Assembly (NCBI GenBank): GCA_963662175.1
Contig: OY759222.1
Span: forward strand, 12,472,222 to 12,536,221
Direction of reading: 5' to 3'
Source: Aradus depressus
Taxonomy: Eukaryota > Arthropoda > Insecta > Hemiptera > Aradidae
DNA length: 64,000 nucleotides
Shown here: positions 21,609 through 34,500 of the stretch, in pieces
How the letters are laid out: every line of letters starts with the position of its first letter
Numbering within the stretch: the first letter of the stretch is position 1
Translations under genes and position numbers: made by a program
Notes under the pieces: model-generated
Told to the model about the DNA's origin: nothing
Databases searched by the model: none
What the model saw: the letters and a program-made list of their open reading frames with translations, nothing else

Positions 21609-22770
21609 CTGTGGTCGCGAGGAAAAACTAGGTAATTCCGTTTTTTTTGAATTTCGAGAAAAACACGTTTTAAGTATTTGTTATTGTTTTGATGAAATGA
21701 CTGTTCAGAAAATTTTTTTTTTTGCATTGAGGCAATGGTTTGAATGTATCGCAATGTTATCAATCAAAATCTTTAAATACAAAACAACTTTACTCAAGTT
21801 ATGCGAATAAATAACAAAAAATAAGGTGAGTTGCCTGGTTTTTCCTCGGTAATGGAGTTACCTAGTTAAAAGACGATCTGATGAAAATGAGCCATTTGGC
21901 ATGAACAATGTTAAATGGCTGCGATACACTAAAAACGAACAAGGCATCGTGTATTTCAAAAATACCCTTCCTGAAAATGACAGCTTTTTCAAAATAGACT
22001 TGAGAAAATATAGTAATGCGGTTTTGGATGATTACCTAGTGCAAAGCTATCAGTCCATTGCCCATCACAAAAGAGAAAAAAAAAGACGTGATAAGCCTTT
22101 TACATCTTTTGCGACCGGAAGTTCGTTCTTTCTATGAAAACTTGCCACAGCAATACAACGCTTCAAATGTCAACATAGATCCTGATTTAGATTTCATAGA
22201 TTTACAAGACGAGTTGAACGAAAACTCTGAAGGCTGTGAAGAGAAGAGGCTGTGAAGAAGTGACTAGGGAAAAAAGAAAAAGAAGTGTTGCCAAAAATGT
22301 CAACAAACGATCCAATCCTGAGTCAACCGAATCTAATCCAAATTTGAATTTGCGAAGATCTGCTAGGTTACGGCAAAAAAACTCATCGTTGTAATACTGA
22401 CAGTTCTCTTCCAATTTGTATCAACGATATATATTCTTTCATGCATAATCACAAGTAACTTGAAATTTTTCTTTTAATTTGTATAATCATCGATAAATTA
22501 TAATATAATGTTAATAAATTCACAATTATATTGATTCTCTACAAGTTTATGGAGTTACCTTATTTTTCTCCAAATAAAATAGAGTTACCTTGTTTTTACC
22601 TAAAAAATGACATTTGTTGGATTCTAAATTTAGTTATAACGCGAATAAAAGCCGCATTTTTATGGTTTTGATGTGATATAATAAGTGCACATGAAATATT
22701 TTACTCAAATTTCCCATTTTTTCAATTTTTTCACAAAATGGAGATACCCGCTTTTTCCTCGCGACCACAG
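21609..22770 (+). mobile_element. DNA transposon with 19-bp terminal inverted repeats
   Basis: The left end ctgtggtcgcgaggaaaaa (21609-21627) is exactly inverted at the right end (22752-22770). The outer bases (aatt/tatt) are compatible with a TA target duplication. Several subterminal copies of a gagttacctNgtttttcc-like word occur inside both ends (21825-21870, 22550-22605). It encodes the broken frame listed next. The superfamily is not recognised. It lies directly beside the piggyBac relic. Confidence 0.78.
21880..22393 (+). pseudogene. Protein fragment of the TIR element, frameshifted
   Basis: Plus-strand frame in three pieces: NNVKWLRYTKNEQGIVYFKN...AVLDDYLVQSYQS, then (frameshift in the A-run at 22075-22085) PITKEKKKDVISLLHLLRPE and VRSFYENLPQQYN, then (second shift near 22250) REKRKRSVAKNVNKRSNPES to LRRSARLRQKNSSL and stop. 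The KKKDVISLL...FYENLP block resembles the C-terminal tail of a family of transposon-borne proteins of unknown role in arthropods; that recollection is not precise. The basic end is compatible with DNA binding. Not functional as it stands. Confidence 0.5.
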
Positions 22771-23316
22771 TATTATACCCTATGATTCCTGATAGCTTGA
22801 AGAAAAAACTCGTTGAGCTTCCCAAGTACATCGAATTCCTGAAAAGTAAAAGCTGTTTTTCTTCCGAACCACCCAATATACATCAATAAGCAAAATGTTG
22901 CTCACGGTAAAAGAAGAAAAGTCCCATTTGAAAGGGGAACAGGGTGGGGGAAATTGATTTGTGAGAGAGGTAGAGAGGTCTTTGTGTTGTGAACCTCCCG
23001 CCCCTCTGGACCATTGAGGAGGCGGGGGACGGGAGGGGAGAAACCATAGTGCATCTCCCGTGGCAACCTGCTCGATACCACGTGCAACCTCCCCCCTTCC
23101 TTTGTGGAATTATATCGGGGGGGGGGGGGGGGGGGGGGGGATGTGTTACAATAGGCACTTGTGGCGCTCACCAAGCCACCAGCCTAGCTCCTATGTTTGA
23201 AAAAATGTATGAACCTTTAGTTACTTTTGTTACTTTTGCAAATGCCCCCATATACTCTTACATCCCCATAGTAAATTAGATGGTATAATATATTCTCTAA
23301 TTCAGCCGGTTCCCAT

Positions 23317-24525
23317 CAGAGTTGGGCATTAGCTAGCTAATTTTTAGTTAGCTAAGGTGTAATTACAGCTAATAGCTTAAACAGAATTATTTGCGATAAA
23401 AATGCAGTTAATTTAGCTATTAACTGTTGACACGCAGCTAATTTTTACAACTAAATTAGCTTTTAGTTGAAATAAACAGCTAATTGTTTTAAGCTATAGA
23501 AAATAGTTTTTTTTTTTTTTTAATTTTAGTTTTTTATTTTTATTTTTTTTTTTTAGTTGATTTTAACAGAGGGTGCGCCTTGCGTTGCAGCAACATCACC
23601 CAGTCTACGTTTAGGCAAAGCTCGAGATCATTACATTGTCTGTTTCTGCTTCCGCCAGGAGCCGACGAATCGGCAGAACATCGGGTAGTCAGTTTCCGTA
23701 GTTTCCGTCACCATCTGCCGTAGATCTAGTCCCAAATGCGATCTTGTCCCATGAATCAACTCATAGAAAATAGCTGTCATGGCAACTTAAACTAATTAGC
23801 TTTAGCTGCCAACTAATAACTAACAACTAATTATCTCCTTACGTGTGTTTTTTGAGCAAGGGGTTGAATGTGACAATTATTTGCTTTGGGAAAAAAAATC
23901 ATATCATGACTAGATTTTTATTTTTATAATTTGAAAATCATTTTGTGATTTTTGTCAAGAAATGTCTCTGATTTACTTGACAATAGATTAAAGATCGCCT
24001 CTTAATAATAATTATTGTTGAGGGAAAAAATTTAACACAAAAATAAAACTAGAAACGCTTAAAATTTGAAGTGGCAAGTTGAGAGTGTTTTCATTTTATT
24101 CAGCGTGAAAAATTTCATTTTAAAAAATCGGTAATTTAACCACTTTTTAATTAATACGATATGCTGACAAATTAAACTGTCCACTAACCAAATATAAAAC
24201 CATAAAGTAAACAGTAATTATATTTTATCTTCGTTTTTGATATTTAATCCTTAGTTATTACTTCAAAATATGTCAAAAAGTTGTTTTACAATATTTTTTC
24301 TTAAATAGAATACATTTTATTTTTCTCATTTTGATTACTTTGCCTGACTTCACCCAAGTTTTAAAATAAATTAAAAAAAGAAACAAATTGGGACAAAAAT
24401 ATCAATGCCCAACTGTTACATGCAATTTGTTACGCTGTATAAAATGAAAACACCGACATTACAACTACAGCTAATTTAGCTATAGTTTTTAGCTATTAGT
24501 TATAGCTGATTTTTGCTCAACTCTG
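23317..24525. mobile_element. hAT-like non-autonomous transposon
   Basis: Ends are cagagttgggcattagctagc at left and, inverted, cagagttgagcaaaaatcagc at right, both followed by many agctaatagc-type words. An exact 8-bp target duplication gttcccat flanks it (23309-23316 and 24526-24533), the length characteristic of hAT elements, and CAGAG-like ends also fit hAT. There is no transposase. It contains a later LINE-tail insertion (23507-23762). It lies in the glass intron. Confidence 0.88.
23507..23762 (-). mobile_element. Truncated LINE 3' end inside the hAT-like element
   Basis: Poly(T) at 23506-23520 (the tail of a minus-strand element), then sequence related to 19980-20100 (tccgccaggagccgacgaatcgg against tccgccaggaagcgacgagtcg). 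An 11-bp target duplication atagaaaatag flanks it at 23496-23506 and 23763-23773. Confidence 0.8.
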
Positions 24526-24699
24526 GTTCCCATACACATTTATTGAAAAAAAAGCATTTAATGACACTTAACATTTTTTGCAGAGATATTGGTGAAACAC
24601 TTAATAAAAAATAATGAAAAACAAAATAGACAATATTTTTTAAAAAAACTAAATAAATTTAATGAAGAGCTAAGAACCTTTCTTCACCAGTGACTCTTA

Positions 24700-25433
24700 A
24701 GCCGGCTCCAGACATGCGGTGTTTGTCACATACCGAACATTCGCCGTTCGTCTAGGTACTTTGCTTGGTGTTCGAATGCCGAGCTACTTGAAACATGCGA
24801 GCTTTGCCGAATGTTCGCCACGCACCGATCATTAGCGGAACATTCAATACGAATACTTCTTTTGATAACAACAACTTGATAACAAGTGACTTGTTGTCAG
24901 GATATAAATACAATTATCCATTAATAATCCATATCTATATAATATGAATACTTGTGACATACAAAGTAAATTGGCTGCGTTTGTAGTATTAAATTATGGC
25001 TATTTAATTGAAAATAAAAATAAAAAAAACGAAATAGAAGATGGTGGATGTTAACAAAATCAGAAAAATGTAAATACAAGAATAAGTAATGTGTACTTAC
25101 TGTCAACTATCGCTTCAGTTTGAGCTGACATTTTTGGCTTGATGTGGAAAATAAATCAAAAGTGACAACGTGTTGTCTGATAAAGCGATATCTTCACCAT
25201 TTATTTGCTATTTGCCAAACACCGAATGTGTGGGGCAAGGACCGACGATGCAGGAGGCAGGTGCTCGTCTCCTTTGATGTGGCATAAAAGATCGACAAAC
25301 TACGGGAATAGCGAGCACCCGAATGTTTGTGCTTGGCCTAGGGCGAGCATTGGCGAGCGACCCGTTCACACTACAAGGAGTTCGCGTGGCAGTTGCTCGG
25401 TATTTGACAAACACCGCATGCCTGGAGCCGGCT
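24700..25433. mobile_element. Harbinger-like transposon, non-autonomous
   Basis: Terminal inverted repeats of about 36 bp: agccggctccagacatgcgg...tgtttgtcac at left, and the inverse of acaaacaccgcatgcctggagccggct at right. The flanking 3-bp target duplication is TTA (24697-24699 and 25434-25436), as in PIF/Harbinger elements. It is 734 bp long with an A/T-rich centre, and the open frames near the right end are not transposase. It ends about 140 bp before the main finger exon of glass. Confidence 0.8.
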
Positions 25434-25577
25434 TTACAATTGAAAACATTTAAAACAAATATATTGGACAAACCTCAATTTCCGCATATTTTTTTATATG
25501 TGATTTTGTTTTATGAACTATTTATCTTTATATATATATATATTTTATTTCATTTTAAATATATTTTTGTGTTGCAG

Positions 25578-25891
25578 GAGAGTGGAGGTTTCCCGATGGG
25601 CGGTGGATGGAGCGGCCCCAATTCGCCCACCTACCAGACGAGTGGCTATCCCTCCTCCGTCTTCCCCGAGTTCCCTGGGGAGGAGATGAGTCCAAAGAGG
25701 AGTCCTTCACCCCGGCCCAACCTGTGCAGGATCTGTGGGAAGACTTATGCCCGACCGTCCACCCTTAAGACCCACCTGAGGACCCATTCGGGGGAGAAAC
25801 CTTACCGCTGTGATGATTGCAACAAGAGCTTCAGTCAGGCTGCCAATCTCACCGCCCACGTTCGCACACACTCCGGCGAAAAACCATTCAG
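25578..25891 (+). CDS. gl: glass exon with zinc fingers 1 and 2
   Basis: Acceptor ttgcag (ends 25577), donor gtttcc (25892), leaving two bases of an Arg codon. It encodes a Gly/Ser/Pro-rich linker, then [19 protein letters not shown]...THLRTH (finger 1) and [20 protein letters not shown]...RTH (finger 2), joined by the TGEKP-type linker HSGEKP. From memory this is practically the same as the Drosophila Glass finger region, including the unusual first-finger [14 protein letters not shown]. Fingers 1 and 2 each have the C-x2-C...H-x3-H set intact. The donor is non-canonical after GT (gtttcc) but fits the phase of the next exon. Confidence 0.95.
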
Positions 25892-28100
25892 GTTTCCTCA
25901 TACTTTTTCACATTTTTTTTAAAAGATAAAAAAAAATAACCTTGATTGAAACCTGGTGAAACTTGTTAATTAGGTTACCTCAAGATAATGTATAGATACT
26001 TCACATTTTACGGTCTCGTAATACTGTATCGTAACATAAAACACCACGAATTAATCAACTACGTTTTCGCCCTCCGTCTAACAACAATCGATTGTTTTTA
26101 TCAATAGTTGACTTACGCAGGGTACATCGATACATTCATTAAATCAGCACTTAAGGCTCCCCTCTTCTCATTTCTCTCTTGTCTTCAGCCAATTTGGCTG
26201 AAAATAAATAAGTCGTCCATTAGGAGTTTTGCATTTACACATGAAATTTTGTGTAAACATAATTCACATCATCGGCAATCATTAGAGTTTTTGAGTTAAG
26301 TCCTCCTCTATTCCCCTGCTTTCCTTTGACCAATTTGGCTGAAAATGTTGTCTGGGGTTCTGGATACACATATAAAATTTTGTACTGAAACATTCATTTT
26401 ATCGAAAGTTATCGTGACACACAGACTAACAGCTTTCGGTATTTTTAAGCAAAAAAAAATATTTATACAAACTTTCGTACTGAAACTGAGTGTCGTGTGT
26501 AAGGGCAAAAAAGAAGAGATGGAAAGCCGAGAAATGACATTACTCCTTATTCGAAAAAGGCTAGCGTTCTTTTTTGTCGGCTAATATTATGTTCATGTAC
26601 ATAAGATGTATACTGGAATTTCACTTCCAAGGTTGTATTTTAATAGTTTTATTTCTAACACTTTTTTTTTTTTTAATATTCCAAAATGTATAACTAAGGA
26701 TGAAAGGAAAGGACATATTCAATCATGTTAAACCATATTCTTGGAGTGCCAGACCTCACGAAGAAGGGAAATGGTGTCGACAAAAGGGGCAAATTATTTG
26801 TCAAAAACTGTACAAAAATAAAAAATAATTAATAAAATGAGATTAATTACTGTAAAAATTGCGGACAAGCCATCTTGAATATCACAATTTTTTTCTGACT
26901 CTAATTGCGAAGGAGAATAAAAGGAAATATTATTGAGTAAGTTACTATTCACTTTTTTTTTTTTTTGGAATAATGACTAGTACCCGAATTTTTATGCAAT
27001 TGCATATTTTGTTTGCGTCCTTTTTTTTTTTTTATAGTTAACCAAATATCTTGACGCATTAGAGTACTTAGATGCAATTAAGCCTAATTTTATTCCTAAT
27101 TTTATTTATTTATTTTATAACTTCATACCTTTTCTTACTCCCAAGGTGGGTTGAACAATAAATCCTAAGAAACATCCTTCAGTCTGTGAGTTAGATTAAA
27201 CCATGTTATGCATTTGAAACTTTCAATCGATGTCTAAATAGACCAGTATTACTTGAACATTGAGGTGCATAAGCACTTCCTAATCACGATGTCTAGTTAG
27301 ACCAGTATTACTCAACAGGTGGGGTGCATAAGCACTTCCTAAGGGCTCCCAAATCTTAAAAATACATAATTACTCGCCATTTTAACCTGGTTGAATTAGT
27401 AATACAATCAATAAAATAGACTAATAAGCCGTGTTATTTATATATTTATTACAAAGTCTGCCAACAACAGACTATTCACTCTATTAGGTTATATTTAAAA
27501 AAAAAAAAACTACATACAAAAGAAAAAAAAATTGTCAATGAATCACAGACAATGTACTTCCCCAGAACGAATTAATCAATTAACTTTTCGCTGCCCCTCC
27601 AAAACCACCATATTCACCAATTGACTTGTAGAAGTTTCTAAATTCTCATACTACATTTTGTGTCGATCAATTCATTAAATCGGCAGTTGATGGTGGTTTT
27701 TGAATTGAGCTCCCTCCCCTGAACCACTTCTTCTCTTCGGTTGATATCGCTGAAATTTTACAGGTTATGTCCTCATTAAGTATTGATTTCTGAAATTTCA
27801 TGTCGATACATTCATTACAACTGTAGTTATTAGAGTTTTTGAGTTAAGTCTCTCTCTAATCCTCCCCTTTCTTTTAGTCGATTTGGCTGAAAATCAATAA
27901 GTGTTGTTAGAAGGTTCTGGATTCACATATAAAATTTCGTCTTGATACATTCATTCTATCGGGAATTCTTTTTTCTTTTGCTGTAAAAGCACACTCCCGG
28001 TCATTCACTTCTTTTTTCTTATTAAAAACATTATTATTTCACTCTTCTCTGTAAATTTACTTTCAAATTGATGTGTCTATTGATGAAATTGATGTTGCAG
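25892..28100 (+). other. glass intron with family B copies
   Basis: Family B copies at about 26040-26440 and 27540-27975. A two-unit tandem repeat of about 59 bp lies at 27231-27350 (gaccagtattact, gtgcataagcacttcctaa). The rest is A/T-rich with T-runs at 26660 and 26950-27035. No exon seen. Confidence 0.55.
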
Positions 28101-28289
28101 GTGTCCTATTTGCGCCCGCCGGTTCTCCCAATCTAGCTCAGTGACCACCCACATGCGAACCCACTCCGGGGAACGGCCCTACAGATGTCGACTCTGTAAG
28201 AAGGCCTTCTCCGACTCCAGTACCCTAACTAAACATCTGAGGATACACTCTGGGGAGAAACCCTACCAGTGCAAACTTTGTCTACTTAG
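28101..28289 (+). CDS. gl: glass exon with zinc fingers 3, 4 and first half of 5
   Basis: Acceptor ttgcag (ends 28100), donor gtaaca (28290). It encodes [21 protein letters not shown] (finger 3), [23 protein letters not shown] (finger 4) and YQCKLCLL, the start of finger 5. Linkers are HSGERPYR and HSGEKPYQ. All metal ligands are intact. Intron positions fall inside fingers 3 and 5, each after the second base of an Arg codon. In Drosophila the C-terminal fingers give most DNA-binding specificity. Confidence 0.95.
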
Positions 28290-30414
28290 GTAACAACAGG
28301 AAGCATGTTAATATAAAGATGGCTGATGTACTGAGAAGTGATTATTTCACAGGTTGTAAAATAAACTATAGGCTGATCTCATAGGAATAACATATCTGTC
28401 CATATCCATAAAATTTTAAATCGTTGAATTGTTCTTAGACTCTTATTTATTAAAACATTTTAAATGATGTTGTTTTCAAGATTATTTTATCAGACTGTCT
28501 AATGATAAAGGCAACCTCGAAAGCCGGCTGGCAAGAATTAATAAAATCTATAAGAGTTCAGACTACAGTTAATTTTACAACCTGTGAAAGGAAGAATGTC
28601 GCGTTGGATTATTATAATATACAATTTTCTTGGCCACCAGAATACAATAATTCATACTCTGATACATAAGATAGATATATAATACAATATTACTGAGAAG
28701 TGCGACACTAGAGAGATCCGAAAGCAAACATTGCATTAAAATACATTATTAATTTTTGTGTTAGACCACGCACACAATTTTCCAATCACATGTACACACA
28801 CACACGGTAAGACATCTTAGCGAAAATGGTCAAAACGTTTTCAGGAGAACTTGAAACGTGAAAATCCGTTGAAAACTCGATCTAGGATTTTCGCACGATT
28901 ATAATACTTCCTTATACTACAGATACAAGAAAGTAAAATGAAAAACAATACTTCGTTGGTACAAAATGTCGCAGAAAATTAAGAAAAGGATGGAACAATT
29001 AATTGACTATATAGTTTGAAAGAGAAATGATGAAATAGATGGGGAACAGGAATAACATATCTATCCATAAAATTTTTAATCGTTGAATTGTTCTTAGATA
29101 GTTTTTTATATACGTTTATTTTAGTTTTTTTTTTTTTTTTAACTCTTATTTATTAAAACATTTTAAATTAGGTTGTTTTCAAGATTATTTTATCAGACTG
29201 CCTGATGATAAGGGCAACCTCGAAAGCCGGCTAGCAAGAATTAATAAGATCTATGAGAGTTCAGACTACAGTTCATTTTATATCTGTATATGTATATGTT
29301 ACTTTATATATCTGGCCGTCACCCTGATGAAGAGGTGGCCGAGGTATGGCCTACAAGAAGCCGCATCAGACACACCTCCTCCTGCCTATTCTGCCTTTCG
29401 GAGCTTTTCCACTTATCTATATTTGCTTTGCTGCATCTAAGTTTATTTGTTAGGTCCATGTTAATCCCCCAGAGGCCCAGCTCTCTTTTATTTTGCGACG
29501 CAGGCATTTCTTGAGGTCTGAAGATAAGATAATTTGGAGAAGTGATGTTGTAATAATATATTATGGAAATTAAGAATCTCCTTACACAACACAAAAATAA
29601 TAAATTTTTTTATGTTCAGGCATAATATAATGTTGCAGTTTCTGAAAAAAATTTGACTTCTTTCACAAACTCAAGTTGTCAATATATATATATAAAAATA
29701 AATATAAAATAATAATTGAATTAACAAACTTTTTATTTCGATTTCTAAAGAGATGCCATATTGTTTTCTAAATTTTTCAAAAATATTAAATCAAATCCAA
29801 AGGTTTTTAAATTATCTTACTGGGGAAAATGAATAGCATATAATTTACTAGAACAAATAATTGGGTTTATTTACTTAAACTACAAAATAAAATTAACAAC
29901 TAAGTGATTTAAAAAAATCTAATAATCTACAAAAAGAAATCTTACAAGCTAATTTTTACATTTATGTTTCAGTCTCTTTTGTTTCTAAATATTCTTCAAA
30001 TTTAAGTTATTTTAGGGCATATAAATCATATAATAAAATTAAAGTACATTCTTTGTGTATCAATTTCAATTAAAACTACAATTAATCACAATCAATTCAC
30101 TACAACTTAGTTCTCCACACCTTAAGCCTAAACTCTCACTCCATCTCAACTCAGACCGTCTCACCTCAACCCAGACCTCGACTCTTTTACACTAATTCAA
30201 AACAGCTGATGATCGTGTTTTGTTTTTTATTCATGGGTTGTTTTAAAACAAAATGCATTCATATTATTATTCACCAATTTAGTTGCTTCTTTATATAAAT
30301 AAATATAATTAATTTTTATAATATTAATAATTTGAATGTGTGTATTTTTTATATATTTTATATCACAATATATTTTTATTTGAAATGTTACTCACGAATG
30401 CTCAATTTGTGCAG
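28290..30414 (+). other. Last glass intron: repeats with hammerhead-like cores
   Basis: Two related segments (28385-28590 and 29051-29285) share aggaataacatatct, caagattattttatcagactg and aacctcgaaagccggct. The first is bounded by inverted words (tttcacaggttgtaaaat at 28345 and its inverse ending 28589). Between them is a family B scrap (28840-28935). A LINE relic follows at 29310-29530, then the repeat also found at 48640 (29725-30270). Confidence 0.5.
29310..29530 (-). pseudogene. LINE ORF2 fragment (RNase H C-terminal side)
   Basis: The reverse strand reads WGINMDLTNKLRC...NIDKWKSSERQNRQEEVCL then MRLLVGHTSATSS. The W-x-S...R-x-E-x2-L-x-RLxxGHTxxT layout is the segment between RNase H and the C-terminal zinc knuckle in many LINE ORF2 proteins. 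The frame ends at a stop right after it. Short and decayed. Confidence 0.62.
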
Positions 30415-30475
30415 GTTTTCTCAGTCAGGTAACCTGAACAGGCACATGAGGGTCCACAGTGGTGCTCCTTGCTGA
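30415..30475 (+). CDS. gl: glass last exon: end of finger 5 and stop
   Basis: Acceptor tgtgcag (ends 30414). The first base completes the Arg codon; the exon reads [19 protein letters not shown] and stop (TGA 30473-30475). It completes finger 5 ([21 protein letters not shown]). Only a few residues follow the last His, far fewer than the tail I remember after the fingers of Drosophila Glass. With the five upstream exons the coding total is 963 nt, an exact multiple of three. Confidence 0.93.
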
Positions 30476-31540
30476 CGACACATCCTTACCCTTTCCATAT
30501 AGGTAGACATTAAGTTTAAATTTGCCAAAAATTTTCAATAATATTGCTACAATATGTGTACAAGTAATAATTGTTTTTCTTTTCTTTTAAATATTAAAGT
30601 AGGAACAAAATCTCTATTTATTTTTAACAAATATTGTACATTTGTCTTAAGAACTTTTAGTGAAAAGACGAGCTTAAAACATGTACTAATAAAAAAAAAA
30701 AGTTGAAATACTATTTTTTTAAACTTAAGAAAATGTAAATGTAAAATGATATTCTAAATAATGTAGTATTTAATTTTAGTGAAAATGAAATTGTAATGAA
30801 ATTGAACATAATTAGTTATTTTTTAAATTGTCTTTTGAAACAAATTTTAAATATAAGTATGATATAAAATGCCAAATGTTAAATTATAATTTAAAAAATT
30901 GTGTAAAATCAAATGATATTTTTGAGTTTTGTGTTCGCACTGTTTTCGAAAGTTCTGTAAGACACCTATTACTCTAAGATCCTGAATGTTTAAAAATAAC
31001 ATTTAAACTTGTGAGCCATTTTTGTGGTGAAGACTACGTTAGTCATTAGCTTCTCAAATATATTTCTCTCTAGTCATAAATCTAATTTATAAGTAACTGT
31101 GATATACAATTTTTTTTTACGATTAATTGTTACTTTAAAATTTAATAATATTGTAATATGTTCTATGTAATGTGTTGAAAATTGGATACGAAATGGAAAA
31201 AAGAATAATATAAAAAAATAAATATTAAAGTTGATAACATCTAACAATGAAGTAATAGTAATAGCAATTTTTGTCAGAAGTGTAAAATGTTACAGCGCAT
31301 TTCTTGTTTACTGTTATTTCTTTCACCTAATAATTATATAGGCAAAATAATAGGAATGGGATATGTTTAATAATTATTGGCACATGTAACAAGTATATTA
31401 AAGCCAAATGAAAAATAATCTGCAGAAACAAATAAAAACCAAGAACTTTTTTAATATTTATATTGTCTGATTCTACAAAAAAAAAAAATGAATCCAGATA
31501 GTAAATAAATTTTTTAGAGCTTTATTCTTCTCTCAGTTAA
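30476..31540 (+). other. Probable 3' UTR and downstream flank of glass
   Basis: Very A/T-rich. Candidate polyadenylation words AATAAA occur near 31218 and 31429. No repeat family was recognised in the first kilobase, unlike the introns, which fits a 3' UTR. Its true end cannot be fixed from sequence. Confidence 0.45.
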
Positions 31541-34500
31541 TTTTTTGATGACAAAACCGTGAAAATAGAAGTTTCGGGAAGAATTCCCATCATGAGTATC
31601 TTTAATTAATTTACTGATATTTGTATTACCGCCCACTTTTGTATCTTTGTTGGCTGTAAAATTTTCTTGCCGTCCACAGGTTTTGCAGTAACTTAATTAC
31701 GCAACTGCAAAATACTCGTAATTTTTGAGTGGAGGTTTGGTAAAAATATGTAGTTAAATTTATCTTTTTATTTATATTCGAATCGAACAGGAATTCGATG
31801 TTCAGAAGTTTTCACATATATAATATATTACTACAAGTTCAAAATCTCCTTAAACAACTCAAAAAAGGTATAATACTGTAGCCGTACCGGCGCACCATAC
31901 ATATGTACATGTTTACACACATTTTTTGTGAAATTGAACAGTATAAATTAAACAAGTCCTTTGTTTTTTATTAGTTTTCCACTACATCAACACAGATCGC
32001 AAAAATGTATTCGGACAATAATCTGTAGGTTTTCTATTTATTATTTAACTGATAATGATTTTAATAATTTATTTTCTTTTTTGGGGGGTAAATGTATGAT
32101 TTTTAAAAATAATTTAAAATTACCGAACTTACAGATTATATTAATTTGCTGTTAATAACAAACTTTTTTTATTTGATTTGATTGAAGAGGTTAATGGACA
32201 ATAAAGTGCTTTATAATATATATGAAATTTTCAGAAGAATTAGATGTTGTATAACACCTTCCAATTTCCTCTTTGAAATGGTTTCTTATTTTCTGGAACT
32301 CTTTTCACTATCCATATTTGTGTCCAGAATTGCGACCAAAAAGCAAGTATTTTAATGTTTTTGAGACAGAAAATTGCCAAAACTACCAGGAAAAAACAAT
32401 AAAAAAAGAGAACCTTTATTCTGATATCGTTTCTGTTTTCTCGGACAGGTTTAGTAGCACATTAAAAAACCAGGTTTGTAGATTATACACGGAATGGTCC
32501 TAATTTTTTTAAGGTCAATTTTTTAAACAAAACTTAATTATCATTATTACTATTTATTATTTTAATGCGAATTACACGTTTTTCTTATAAAATTATGTGA
32601 AAAATGTTTGTATACTTCCATATTTTTAGTTATATTAACATATACACTCGTTTACATTTGCAATGAAAATGAATGTACTTGAGTGGTTTTTACTGATAAA
32701 CAACCCTCATAACTTTCTAATTTTTTTTTGTTGGGAGTTTTTGCAAAATTTGTCAATTTCTTCTAGTTTATGTATGACCTTATCACTAGATTTCAATTAT
32801 CTGATTGTCAAAATATAACATAAAACATATTTCATATCATTTCTTTTAAAACAACAGTCCCTGTGTTTTACTTCCTCAGCTAAACAATGTATGTAATCGA
32901 ACAGGAATTCGATGTTCAGTCAGCAGTTTTAATTTTCAATAATTCAAATTTCAATACAATTTTCATTTGAGCCCGGACTCGTACAAAATCGTGACCCGCT
33001 GAGTCCGAAATGACCTAGTGTTCCCAATCCCTAGTCGCAACCCCTTCAACGTAAAGTGAATAGGTAGATACATAAGAAGTAAAGAGCATCTTTGTCCATG
33101 AAACCTTCCAATTATTCTGCTGAAAATATTTAATTTCGAAACCTGTTATTTCAGTAAAATAAGTGCAACGCTTGATAATTCTGTGTTAAAAATTTAAGAA
33201 ATAAAAATAAATTTGCGTTTTATAAGAAAGTCACTTGATTTGTCTCAATGAATTCACCAATAATCCCAATTTATTCAGGAAAGTGAAATCAAACCATGGA
33301 AATACGGATGTTGAATGTGTAGGGCATATTTTTCCAGGAGACTACGTAGGTACTCAATTTCATTCCCTCATTCCTGATAATTATAATGGAATATTTTTGA
33401 ATCCATTTCAAAATAATCAAAATTTGAACCCATCGCAATTGTAAGAGACGAGGGGATACGTCACAGGAAGATTCTGAGGTAAGTACCTCATAATATTGTT
33501 TTTACCGACAATGAAACAAAACTATCAAAATCAGAACATCCTGACATTTTTGTTACCAATATACAAAAGTCAGTATCAAGAATAATACTGATCTTCTGAC
33601 AGCCCAGTTTTCATAAGCCTACTTTCCAATAAAAAATTAGGCTTTGTTAGGCCATCTTGTTTTTTATGTTATCCACTTCTACTGTACGGATGTAGGTATT
33701 CGAAACTTCTTGTTGACTTTTTTCACTTTACTGGCACATATATTTAATTAAATAAATACGTGCAAAACATCATGTCAAAAAAAAAAAAAAAAAATTTGGA
33801 GGAGAGAAAAGGTATTTTCATTCTATTGACTATTTCCTTATGAGAGTATTTTCCATCGCAGGAAATATCAAAGGTTCACGACGATGGACAAATAATTTAT
33901 TACAACATACTACATATTGCAAACTATTATTTTTATTCATTTAATTTTAACTTATTAAAAGAAGGAAAGGTGACAGTGTCAGTCTAACTACAATAATTGT
34001 TTTAAAAAGTTTTATTCGATACTACCTCTGAGTAAAAGAACTTTGTAGTATCGATTGGACCCTAAATATAATATAATATATGTATATATTATATACAATG
34101 CATTAAAAAAGAAACAATAATAATAATATAAAGTATACAAAAAATAATAAAGAAAAATTACAATAAGACTAAATAAATAAATAACAGTGAAAAAAGTCAA
34201 GTACACACAAAAATCTCAAAACGAAATAAAGAAAACTATGAACAAAATAATATGATAAATCATAACAAAAACAACTATTTAGCTCAGATCGATGGAATGT
34301 AGGCTCATAAGTAGACTCTCCTTGCATAACTTCTTTCATCACATTCCTATGATTTCAAACCCACAATATGAATTAATTCCCTCTAGAATAGACATTTTGG
34401 GAAAAGGGTTAAAAATGGGCGAAATCCTTTTAAAAGTTACAATAACGAAGACAAAATATTCTTTACAATATGTAGACACATAATCAGGGACTGAGGATAA

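Noticed and set aside
33235..33444. A 69-codon frame with gene-like composition
   Set aside because: No homologue recognised, no splice or repeat context, and A/T-rich DNA gives such frames by chance.
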